NCBI GenBank assembly: GCA_012727825.1
Contig: JAAYGH010000005.1
Span: 1-9,687, forward strand
Source of the DNA: Trueperella sp.
GTDB lineage: Bacteria; Actinomycetota; Actinomycetes; Actinomycetales; Actinomycetaceae
Length of the DNA: 9,687 nucleotides
Direction of reading: 5' to 3'
A program made the translations under genes and the position numbers. Under the pieces are notes generated by a model. That model saw only the letters and a list, made by a program, of their open reading frames with translations. It ran no database searches and was not told the DNA's origin. This document shows, in pieces, positions 1-5,976 of the stretch. Positions within the stretch are counted from its first letter, which is position 1. Each line of letters starts with the position of its first letter.

Positions 1-1227
1 CTCATCGACTATTCGACGGACAAGCCTTTCCTTCGCCCGGGCGCCGGCGTCTCGGTGGGATATTTCGTCAATGCCCGTGCCACGGATCGCGATTTTTCCA
101 CGTACCTGACGGCTTCGACGGAGAAGGTCGACACCTCCGACGCCGTCCTCACCTTTACCGACCCCTCGGGCGTGGTGGTAGATCCCATCCATGTCTGGCA
201 GTTCCCTCATGATCCAGCGCTCCCGGGATTGCCCGAGGCTACCAACGCCGAGTTCATGAGCCAACAGCTTGGCATCCCAAATCTCACCGCCGACATCGTC
301 GTTTACCGACCAACCCGGCGTGCTGTTGTCGAATACAAGAAGGACGGCGAGTCGGTTGCATTCGGAAAAATCCTTCATCCGAAAACTGGCAAAGAACTCG
401 TGCGCCGCACGAACGCCGTTGGGGAAGGAGACGCCCCGATCCCTGCGATTATTTACTCCACCGATTCCGGTGTGGTGATCTCCGAAACTGCGCGCGGCCA
501 CTCGTTTTCGAACGAGATCGCGTTCCGGCCGGACGGCGCGATTCCCAAAATTGCAGAATTCGAGCAGATTCTCGATTCGCTCGGACCGGCGGTGAAGGCC
601 CTCGACGAGCACTCCTCATGGGCGAAGCGCATTCGCCACTATGCGAAGACGGCTCGCGAAATCCTACCGGCCTATACGCAGGACATCGACCGCATCACGA
701 AGATGGTCACAGAGATTATCAAGGCGGATTTCGGCGGTCCGGATGTTGCCACACACGGAGATTTCTTCGAAGCCAACATTTTGATCGACGACGACGGAGC
801 GCTCACCCTCATCGACCTCGACCACGTAGGGCCTGGCAAGCGCAACGACGACTGGGGGTGCCTACTGGCACACGTGTCGGTGCTACCCTTCCTCGCCGAA
901 GCTGGATGGGTGGAAGCCGATCCGTCCGAGCCGTATCGCGAGCGGCTCGAATATCTGAACCCCGGCGGAATGCGCTGTAGTTTCTATCCGCGCTCCGAAG
1001 AGGTGCTCGAAGAGTGGTGCGGCTACCTTGAGGCGCGCACCAACCCCTACGATCTGTACGCGCGCACCACCGCGGTAGCCCTGTCGATGGCATCCAACTC
1101 AGACGTCAACAGGTCGCCGCGCGAGGCCGAAGCCCGCATTCGCCGCGTGCTGTGGTGGGAAGAGCGCACCCGCTCCTGGGCGCCCGGCGCTTACCGGCAA
1201 CCTGAAAGTGCGCCGCGCACGCGCTGA
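1..1227 (+). CDS. APH/choline-kinase-fold phosphotransferase, 5'-truncated by the window edge
   Basis: The frame is open from base 1 (it begins LIDYSTDKPFLRPG) to a TGA at 1225-1227, giving 408 visible codons. An internal GTG at 55 has no Shine-Dalgarno sequence, so the real start is probably left of the window. Counting from that GTG, residues 234-243 read HGDFFEANIL, the Brenner-type catalytic loop of aminoglycoside phosphotransferases and related kinases (catalytic D236, N241). IDLD at 253-256 supplies the metal-binding aspartate. FGKIL near 103-107 may hold the nucleotide-binding lysine. Family knowledge says such enzymes move a phosphate from ATP or GTP to a small-molecule hydroxyl. The substrate cannot be read from the sequence: sugar, amino alcohol and antibiotic are all possible. 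The N-terminal ~130 residues before the kinase core are not recognised. The gene converges on the response-regulator gene, with an 80-nt gap holding a hairpin. The fold is fairly sure and the substrate unknown. Confidence 0.75.
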   Translation, partial: LIDYSTDKPFLRPGAGVSVGYFVNARATDRDFSTYLTASTEKVDTSDAVLTFTDPSGVVVDPIHVWQFPHDPALPGLPEATNAEFMSQQLGIPNLTADIVVYRPTRRAVVEYKKDGESVAFGKILHPKTGKELVRRTNAVGEGDAPIPAIIYSTDSGVVISETARGHSFSNEIAFRPDGAIPKIAEFEQILDSLGPAVKALDEHSSWAKRIRHYAKTAREILPAYTQDIDRITKMVTEIIKADFGGPDVATHGDFFEANILIDDDGALTLIDLDHVGPGKRNDDWGCLLAHVSVLPFLAEAGWVEADPSEPYRERLEYLNPGGMRCSFYPRSEEVLEEWCGYLEARTNPYDLYARTTAVALSMASNSDVNRSPREAEARIRRVLWWEERTRSWAPGAYRQPESAPRTR

Positions 1228-1236
1228 CGCAAAAGA

Positions 1237-1281
1237 GCCGGGTCGGTGCCATCGGCGTATTCCGATCGGCACCGACCCGGC
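1237..1281 (-). terminator. Strong hairpin terminator between convergent genes
   Basis: Arms 1237-1250 (GCCGGGTCGGTGCC) and 1268-1281 are perfect 14-bp reverse complements. The stem continues through a small internal loop into TCGG (1252-1255) and CCGA (1262-1265), closing on a 6-nt loop. On the minus strand the stem is followed by TCTTTT (complement of 1231-1236), so it is best placed to end the orn/kinase/regulator transcript. On the plus strand there is no T-run after the stem, but the hairpin could still limit read-through from the phosphotransferase gene. Confidence 0.8.
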
Positions 1282-1307
1282 GGCGTCATGAATTCTTTCA
1301 GGCTGAG

Positions 1308-1985
1308 CTAGCGTGAAACGAGGCGGTATCCCATGCCTCGCACGGTCTCGAGGCGTGCGTTGCCAATCTTTTGGCGCAAGTAGCGCACGTACACGTCCAC
1401 AACGTTCGAGCCCGGGTCGAAATCGTAACCCCACACGTTATCGAGGAGCTGGACGCGCGAAAGCACCTGATCGGGATGGGTCATGAAGAACTCGAGCATG
1501 GCGAACTCTCGGGCTGAGAGTTCCTCTTCTTTACCCATCACATTGACTCGGCGGGACCGGAGGTCGAGCGTCAGGTCGCCGACGGTGACCACCGTGGTGT
1601 CGGTTGACCTCGCTACGCTTTGTTGAGCACCTCGCAGGCGCAGTCGCACGCGAGCGAGCAACTCTTCGAAGCGGAAGGGCTTGGCCATGTAATCATCCGC
1701 GCCGGACTCGAGCCCTGACACCGTGTCCTCTACAGACGACCGCGCCGTCAAAATGATCACCGGGATCGACACACCTTGCCCGCGGGCCTGTTCGAGCACC
1801 TCGAACCCGTCGATGTCAGGTAGGCCGATATCAAGGATGGCAAGATCGTAGCCGTCGGTGAGCAGGTGATAGATCCCGTCGCGTCCAGTTTCGACGACCG
1901 TCGTTTGGTGACCGGCCGCTTTGAGGCCTTTTGCGATGAAGGAGGAAATACCCTTCTCATCTTCAATGACCAGAATGTTTGCCAC
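1308..1985 (-). CDS. OmpR/PhoB-family response regulator
   Basis: 225-aa DNA-binding regulator of a two-component system. The receiver domain (about 1-118) has all the usual landmarks: acidic pocket E8/D9, phospho-acceptor D52 in LAILDIGLPD, T80, and K102 in the AKPF motif. The winged-helix effector domain (about 133-225) carries the typical ELSAREFAML, VWGYDFDPGSNVVDVYVRYLR and RGMGYRLV segments. Length is normal for the family. The start is GTG (complement of 1983-1985), with an AAAGGGA-like ribosome site about 6 nt upstream. It lies 21 nt after the histidine-kinase stop and is surely its partner, so the gene order is kinase then regulator. Phosphorylated regulator would bind promoters as a dimer, but the target genes and the signal cannot be inferred. 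It is followed by the hairpin terminator at 1237-1281. Confidence 0.95.
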   Translation of the reverse strand: MANILVIEDEKGISSFIAKGLKAAGHQTTVVETGRDGIYHLLTDGYDLAILDIGLPDIDGFEVLEQARGQGVSIPVIILTARSSVEDTVSGLESGADDYMAKPFRFEELLARVRLRLRGAQQSVARSTDTTVVTVGDLTLDLRSRRVNVMGKEEELSAREFAMLEFFMTHPDQVLSRVQLLDNVWGYDFDPGSNVVDVYVRYLRQKIGNARLETVRGMGYRLVSR

Positions 1986-2006
1986 GCCAGTCCCTTTCTT
2001 AAAACG

Positions 2007-3503
2007 TTATACGTCTGATTCTACGGAAGTATCTTGCTTCAGTGGAAGGACCACCGAAAATGTTGAGCCTTTGCCCTCCACCGAGCTCAGAGCCACATCG
2101 CCACCGTGGGAACTGGCAATCGCCGAGACGACGGAAAGTCCAAGGCCGGCGCCTTGGCGGGAGGAATCTACGCGTCCAAAGCGTTCGAAAATTCGGGTCT
2201 GATTTTCGGGTGCGATGCCCACACCCTCGTCCGCAACTGACAGGTAAAGCTCCCTACTCGTGCCCCCGTTGCCACCCTTGACCTGTGCGGACAGTGTGAT
2301 GGGGGAGCCCTCGGCAGAAAATTTTACCGCGTTGGAGGCGAGCTGGAGAATTGCCTGAAGGAGCCGTTGGGAATCGCCATCGACGACGACGGGCTCCACA
2401 GCCCCGAGCACCCATTCGCGGTCGCCAAGCTGGCGCGCGTGTGCGTAGGCATCATCCATGAGATCGGTGACGTCGACCGGGCCGGTATGCAGGAAGTCCG
2501 GGCGCTCCGTCTTTGCCAGGAGAACGAGATCATCGGTGAGCCGGCGCATGCGATCAAGTTCACCAAGTGTGAGCTCGCGGGTGTCCTGCACATCCTGTGG
2601 ATCGTGAGGGTCCATGAGTTCAAGGTGGCCCTGGAGAATCGTCACGGGAGTACGTAGTTCGTGCCCGGCGTCGTCGAGCAGTTGATTTTGGGATGAAAAC
2701 GCCGCACGCATGCGGTCGACCATGGCGTTAAAGGACCGAGAAACGTCGGCGAGGTCATCGGTGCTCTGCACCTCAATGCGCTCATCAAAGTTGTGTTCGG
2801 TAATGCGCGTGGTTGCTTCACGAAGCCGATCTAGCGGTGCCATGACGCGGCCGGCAGCCCACCACGCAGCAATACTTGCAACAAGAATCGTGATAAACGC
2901 GATGACCAGGTAGGACCTAATAAAACTTCGCACCGGCGCTAGTTCTTCGCCGATATCGTGCACGAAGACGATAGCGCCGAGCTCGGTATCTCCCACAGCC
3001 ACGGGAATGCTTAAAATGCGATAGTGGCCGATGCTCGTTCGGGTATTGCTCCACTCCGTGTATTCGGAGGCGGTGAACGGGGTGATGAACTCGATGAGCT
3101 CTGTGTCTTCCTGAACGGGAATACCCAGTTCGCCTTGGTGATACGTGAGTTCTCCGTCCACGAATCCCAGCATGCCTTCGTTTTCCACAGGAATTTGTTG
3201 CTGCATGAACTGGACGATGAACGCGGCCGTGTCGGCGGGTTGATCGGCGTACAGGGTTTCTTCGCTCGCCACACGCGCACCGAACCGGCGCACCTCAGTC
3301 TCAGAGTGCGACAGATGTGAATCGACGGAATCGAGCGTGTCCTGGTATTGAATGACCGACACCAGAACGCCAACAACTATCATCGACAGGGCCGTGACGA
3401 GGAGAATGATTGCGGTGACGCGCGAGCGGACAGTGCCCCAGTTCAGCGTTTTACGCAGCCGACCGCCGGCGCTCGTCGGCTCCGGAGTGCTCGCAGTTTT
3501 CAT
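2007..3503 (-). CDS. Membrane sensor histidine kinase of a two-component system
   Basis: 498-aa HAMP-HisKA-HATPase kinase. Order of parts: a short cytoplasmic N-terminus; a first membrane helix at about 30-51; an extracytoplasmic sensor region at about 52-194; a second membrane helix at about 196-216; HAMP at about 217-270; a dimerisation helix with phospho-acceptor H281 in DDAGHELRTP; and an ATPase domain with N-box LQLASNAVKFS (N391), G1 DEGVGI (425-430), F-box RIFERFGR and G2 GAGLGLS (451-457). All catalytic motifs look intact. The sensor region is not a domain I recognise. The ATG start (complement of 3501-3503) is only 4 nt after the orn stop and has just a weak SD-like GAG upstream, which suggests translational coupling to orn. 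The architecture resembles actinobacterial envelope-stress kinases such as the MprB/CseC type, but no specific orthology is claimed. The partner regulator follows 21 nt later. Confidence 0.94.
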   Translation of the reverse strand: MKTASTPEPTSAGGRLRKTLNWGTVRSRVTAIILLVTALSMIVVGVLVSVIQYQDTLDSVDSHLSHSETEVRRFGARVASEETLYADQPADTAAFIVQFMQQQIPVENEGMLGFVDGELTYHQGELGIPVQEDTELIEFITPFTASEYTEWSNTRTSIGHYRILSIPVAVGDTELGAIVFVHDIGEELAPVRSFIRSYLVIAFITILVASIAAWWAAGRVMAPLDRLREATTRITEHNFDERIEVQSTDDLADVSRSFNAMVDRMRAAFSSQNQLLDDAGHELRTPVTILQGHLELMDPHDPQDVQDTRELTLGELDRMRRLTDDLVLLAKTERPDFLHTGPVDVTDLMDDAYAHARQLGDREWVLGAVEPVVVDGDSQRLLQAILQLASNAVKFSAEGSPITLSAQVKGGNGGTSRELYLSVADEGVGIAPENQTRIFERFGRVDSSRQGAGLGLSVVSAIASSHGGDVALSSVEGKGSTFSVVLPLKQDTSVESDV

Positions 3504-3507
3504 GGTC

Positions 3508-4200
3508 TCATTGTGTGGCGTGATTGTGAGAAGAAGATGAGAGCTCGTCGAGATTTTTCCCAGCTTCTTCGGCGCGGGTGCGGGTCAGATCGGCGGACAC
3601 GGTTTGTGCAACCTCACGGGATTCCTCCGACGATGGTCCCTCGCCCTCTGGCATGAGAATCGCACGGTAGTACCGTAGTTCGTCGATGGAGTCGTAGATG
3701 TCGCCGAGTGCCGTATGGTTGCCCGTCTTTTCGGGGGCGGCGAAGTACGTGCGCGGGTACCACCGTTTCGCGAGCTCCTTAATGGAGGACACGTCAATGA
3801 TGCGGTAGTGGAGGTGGGCGTCGAGGGCAGGCATGTCTCGTGCAATAAACGCGCGATCAGTGCCCACCGAATTACCTGCGAGCGGCGCCTTCCGTGCCTC
3901 GGGAACAATGCGCTTGATGTACTCGAGAACCTGGGCCTCGGCGTCGTTGACTGACACGCCACCGTCCCACTGCTCAATCAAGCCGGTCGTTGTATGCATA
4001 TCGCGCACGAACGGGTCCATCTGTTCCACAGACTCGGGTGTGGGTTTAATAACGATCGTCAGACCGTCGTTGAGCGGTTGCAGTTCGGCGTCGGTGACGA
4101 CGACGGCAATCTCAACGAGCGAATCAGCGTCGAGATCGAGGCCGGTCATTTCGCAGTCGATCCAGATAATGGGCGTGGTTTGGGCAGAAAAATTAGTCAC
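3508..4200 (-). CDS. orn: Oligoribonuclease, DEDDh 3'-5' exoribonuclease
   Basis: Orn degrades 2-5-nt RNA fragments (nanoRNA, including pGpG from cyclic-di-GMP turnover) to mononucleotides in the cytoplasm. From the GTG start the protein is 230 aa. Exo I is WIDCEMTGLDL (D15, E17), Exo II contains GNSVGTDRAFIARDMP (D115), and Exo III is NHTALGDIYDSIDELRYYR (H162, D167), a complete DEDDh set. It has a charged, low-complexity tail of about 45 residues past the ~180-residue catalytic core, ending SSSSHNHATQ. Two starts are possible: TTG (complement of 4204-4206), or GTG two codons later (complement of 4198-4200). I prefer GTG because a -10-like TAAGAT ends 6 nt before it, as expected for a leaderless mRNA, and no good SD sequence precedes either start. 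It is followed 4 nt later by the histidine kinase, with tRNA-Arg upstream on the same strand. Confidence 0.93.
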   Translation of the reverse strand: MTNFSAQTTPIIWIDCEMTGLDLDADSLVEIAVVVTDAELQPLNDGLTIVIKPTPESVEQMDPFVRDMHTTTGLIEQWDGGVSVNDAEAQVLEYIKRIVPEARKAPLAGNSVGTDRAFIARDMPALDAHLHYRIIDVSSIKELAKRWYPRTYFAAPEKTGNHTALGDIYDSIDELRYYRAILMPEGEGPSSEESREVAQTVSADLTRTRAEEAGKNLDELSSSSHNHATQ

Positions 4201-4206
4201 CTGCAA

Positions 4207-4212
4207 ATCTTA
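4207..4212 (-). promoter_or_regulatory. Candidate -10 element (TAAGAT) for a leaderless orn transcript
   Basis: Read on the minus strand, TAAGAT fits the actinobacterial TAnnnT -10 pattern. Six nucleotides separate it from the GTG at 4200, so transcription would begin at or next to the start codon. No convincing -35 is present (the position 17 nt upstream reads CTGCCC, next to the tRNA 3' end). Read-through from the tRNA promoter is an alternative way to express orn. Confidence 0.35.
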
Positions 4213-4238
4213 CATGACGACTCGAGGCCGGGCAGGAG

Positions 4239-4311
4239 CGCCCCCAGCAGGACTCGAACCTGCGACACATGGCTTAGAAGGCCACTGCTCTATCCGCTGA
4301 GCTATGAGGGC
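4239..4311 (-). tRNA. tRNA-Arg (anticodon TCT)
   Basis: The minus strand folds into a complete cloverleaf of 73 nt. The acceptor is GCCCTCA paired with TGGGGGC (one G-T wobble) and the discriminator is G. The D arm is AGCTCAGCGGATAGAGCA. The anticodon stem is GTGGC/GCCAT with loop CTTCTAA, putting anticodon TCT at 4278-4276. The T arm is GCAGG-TTCGAAT-CCTGC. The 3' CCA is not encoded (the next bases are CTCC), as is usual in actinobacteria, so it must be added after transcription. It decodes AGA, a rare arginine codon in such genomes. It lies about 38 nt before the orn start on the same strand. No integrase or att-like duplication is seen, so there is no sign that it serves as an integration site here. 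Confidence 0.96.
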
Positions 4312-4321
4312 GTGCAAGCAA

Positions 4322-4327
4322 ATATTA
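4322..4327 (-). promoter_or_regulatory. Probable -10 box (TAATAT) of the tRNA-Arg promoter
   Basis: On the minus strand TAATAT matches 4 of 6 bases of TATAAT, differing only at the two middle positions, and fits TAnnnT. It ends 10 nt before the tRNA 5' end, which would give a primary transcript with a leader of only a few nucleotides. The -35 region (about 4345-4351) is GC-rich and not close to TTGACA. The 104-bp gap 4312-4415 is divergent and must also hold whatever drives the GTPase pair, but I see no convincing plus-strand promoter in it. Confidence 0.45.
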
Positions 4328-4415
4328 CCGTTCCGTTGGCTCATCGGGCGAATCGTTCGGACCGCATCGGGTCTGCGGGAGTTTTATTAAGCATTTAGGC
4401 AGGTTATGCGACACA

Positions 4416-5969
4416 ATGGGGGACGTGAGTACTCCAGCTTTCTCCCGTGCACGCCTTTCAGGTCTCGTTTCTCGCACCCTCGAGGCGCTCCACAACGCCC
4501 ATTTACCGTTGGACATGCCGGGTTCTCGTGAGCTTTCGAGATCCCGACAGCAGTTGATCACCCAGTTGGAAAGCAGAATCCTGCCGCATCTGGAATCAAC
4601 AGACCTGCCGGCTGTGATTGTGTTTGGTGGCTCGTCGGGTGCAGGAAAATCGACGTTGGTGAACTCTCTTGTACGCGAAGAAATTTCGCCTGCCTCAGTG
4701 CTACGTCCAACCACCCGCACGCCCATCATGATCATGCATCCGGGCGACTACCCGCGAATGCGGGACCACGCACTATCGCGCATGGGCACGTACAAGCAGA
4801 TGGACGCGGCCATCGAGGGCGTGGTGCTCGTGGACGCGCCAGATTTGGATTCGGTAGACGATTCCAATCGAGAGCTTTCGTCCCGACTGATCGATACGGC
4901 CGACTTGTGGGTGTTCGTCACGACGGCGTCACGGTACGGCGACGCCGTGGCGTGGGACACGCTCCAACAGGCGAACATGCGGGGGGTGACCTGCGCGGTG
5001 GTGCTCGACCGTGTGTCCGAGAGCGCACTGTCGACCGTCAGGAGGGATCTGGCCGACCGCATGGGCCAGATGGGTCTGTCCGAAAGCCCGCTCTTTATTA
5101 TTCCCGACGCCGGGGCACATTCTGGTTTGCTCCCTGAGGAGTACGTGCGCGAATTGCGTGAATGGCTCGAAATCGTGGCAAAAACAAAGGCGGGAAACTC
5201 GCTCGTCGATCGCACGACTAATGCCACATTGCCACAGCTACGCACCGACTTGCTGTACTTGGCAGATGCCGTGGAAGCGCAGGACAACGCGCTGATCGAC
5301 CTCAAGGACAAGGCGTACGAAGGAGCACAGGAGCCCGTCGACAAGCTCGCGACCAATATCGCAAACGGCCGGTTCGGCCAGGGCGCCCCGACCACCTCCT
5401 GGCTCTCACTGGCCTCCACCGGAGGTCCGCTTGCTGGCATGGTTGCCGGCCGTAAGCCGGGAATATTCGATCGCCGCTCGGGCGCTCGCGATCGGGCAAT
5501 GACCACAATTTTCGATTCGATCCTCACCTCGGTGCGTGTTGCTCTCACCCAGGGTCTGACCACTGCACAGATGAACGTGAACGAGGCGTGGAGCGCCGAC
5601 GTCGTCAATACTGAACAACTTCTTGACGAGGCGAACAGCTCGCTCGATATCGATGCGATCGTTGACCGCGCACTCGTGAATTGGAAGTCAGATATCGCCA
5701 AGAAGCGCGTGCGGGCAAATCCGTGGCTCGGCTCATCCGGTACGGCGGCGCTGCTCGGAGTGGCAGCAGGCGGAATTGCGGGAGCGCGTAAGATGACGGA
5801 GGAGCTCGACGCCAAGGACCTGATGTTCGCTGTGCGCGAGGATCTCGCAACCAGAGTTCGTGAAGCATTGGATGAGCTCGTCGCCGTATACACCGGCGTC
5901 GTGAGTACCGTGAATGTTGGAGATGCCACAACATTGCGTGTCCGCGCCAGTGAACTGCTCAACAGATAG
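4416..5969 (+). CDS. Dynamin-like / P-loop GTPase, first of an adjacent pair
   Basis: 517-aa protein with an N-terminal GTPase domain. Walker A/G1 is GGSSGAGKST (71-80), the G2 threonine is in RPTTRTP (98-103), and G3 is DAPD (140-143). The G4 position reads VLDRVSE (196-202) rather than N/TKxD, so base specificity may be altered or lost. Residues 260-517 are mostly predicted helical, with short hydrophobic Gly/Ala-rich patches at about 327-345 and 437-457 that could touch membrane but are too weak to call helices. Size and layout fit bacterial dynamin-like proteins, which remodel or fuse membranes, and the paired arrangement recalls Streptomyces DynA/DynB; orthology is inference. The ATG start at 4416 lacks a good SD (GGCAGG lies 12 nt upstream). 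A GTG at 4425 is an alternative, but its GGGGGA is too close. The second GTPase follows after 7 nt. Confidence 0.85.
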   Translation: MGDVSTPAFSRARLSGLVSRTLEALHNAHLPLDMPGSRELSRSRQQLITQLESRILPHLESTDLPAVIVFGGSSGAGKSTLVNSLVREEISPASVLRPTTRTPIMIMHPGDYPRMRDHALSRMGTYKQMDAAIEGVVLVDAPDLDSVDDSNRELSSRLIDTADLWVFVTTASRYGDAVAWDTLQQANMRGVTCAVVLDRVSESALSTVRRDLADRMGQMGLSESPLFIIPDAGAHSGLLPEEYVRELREWLEIVAKTKAGNSLVDRTTNATLPQLRTDLLYLADAVEAQDNALIDLKDKAYEGAQEPVDKLATNIANGRFGQGAPTTSWLSLASTGGPLAGMVAGRKPGIFDRRSGARDRAMTTIFDSILTSVRVALTQGLTTAQMNVNEAWSADVVNTEQLLDEANSSLDIDAIVDRALVNWKSDIAKKRVRANPWLGSSGTAALLGVAAGGIAGARKMTEELDAKDLMFAVREDLATRVREALDELVAVYTGVVSTVNVGDATTLRVRASELLNR

Positions 5970-5971
5970 GA
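5968..5971 (+). promoter_or_regulatory. Shine-Dalgarno site that fixes the start of the second GTPase
   Basis: AGGA sits 5 nt before the ATG at 5977 and overlaps the upstream TAG stop (5967-5969). It makes 5977 a much better start than the in-frame ATG at 5914, which would overlap the previous gene by 56 nt. The layout suggests translational coupling of the pair. Confidence 0.7.
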
Positions 5972-5976
5972 CAAAG

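Noticed and set aside
4239..4311. tRNA-Arg as an integration site for a mobile element
   Set aside because: No integrase, direct repeat of the tRNA end, or compositional break is visible on either side; the neighbours are housekeeping genes.
4381..4415. Plus-strand promoter just before the first GTPase (TATTAA, TTATGC)
   Set aside because: Neither hexamer fits TAnnnT well and no -35 lies at a proper distance. The promoter is probably in this gap but I cannot point to it.
4748..5974. A 408-codon open frame antisense to the first GTPase gene
   Set aside because: Its product is low-complexity Ser/Ala/Thr/Arg-rich with no domain motif. It is the expected mirror frame of a GC-rich gene whose sense protein has clear GTPase motifs.
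5914..5976. Longer N-terminus for the second GTPase, starting at ATG 5914
   Set aside because: It would overlap the previous gene by 56 nt and lacks an SD, while ATG 5977 has AGGA at the right spacing.
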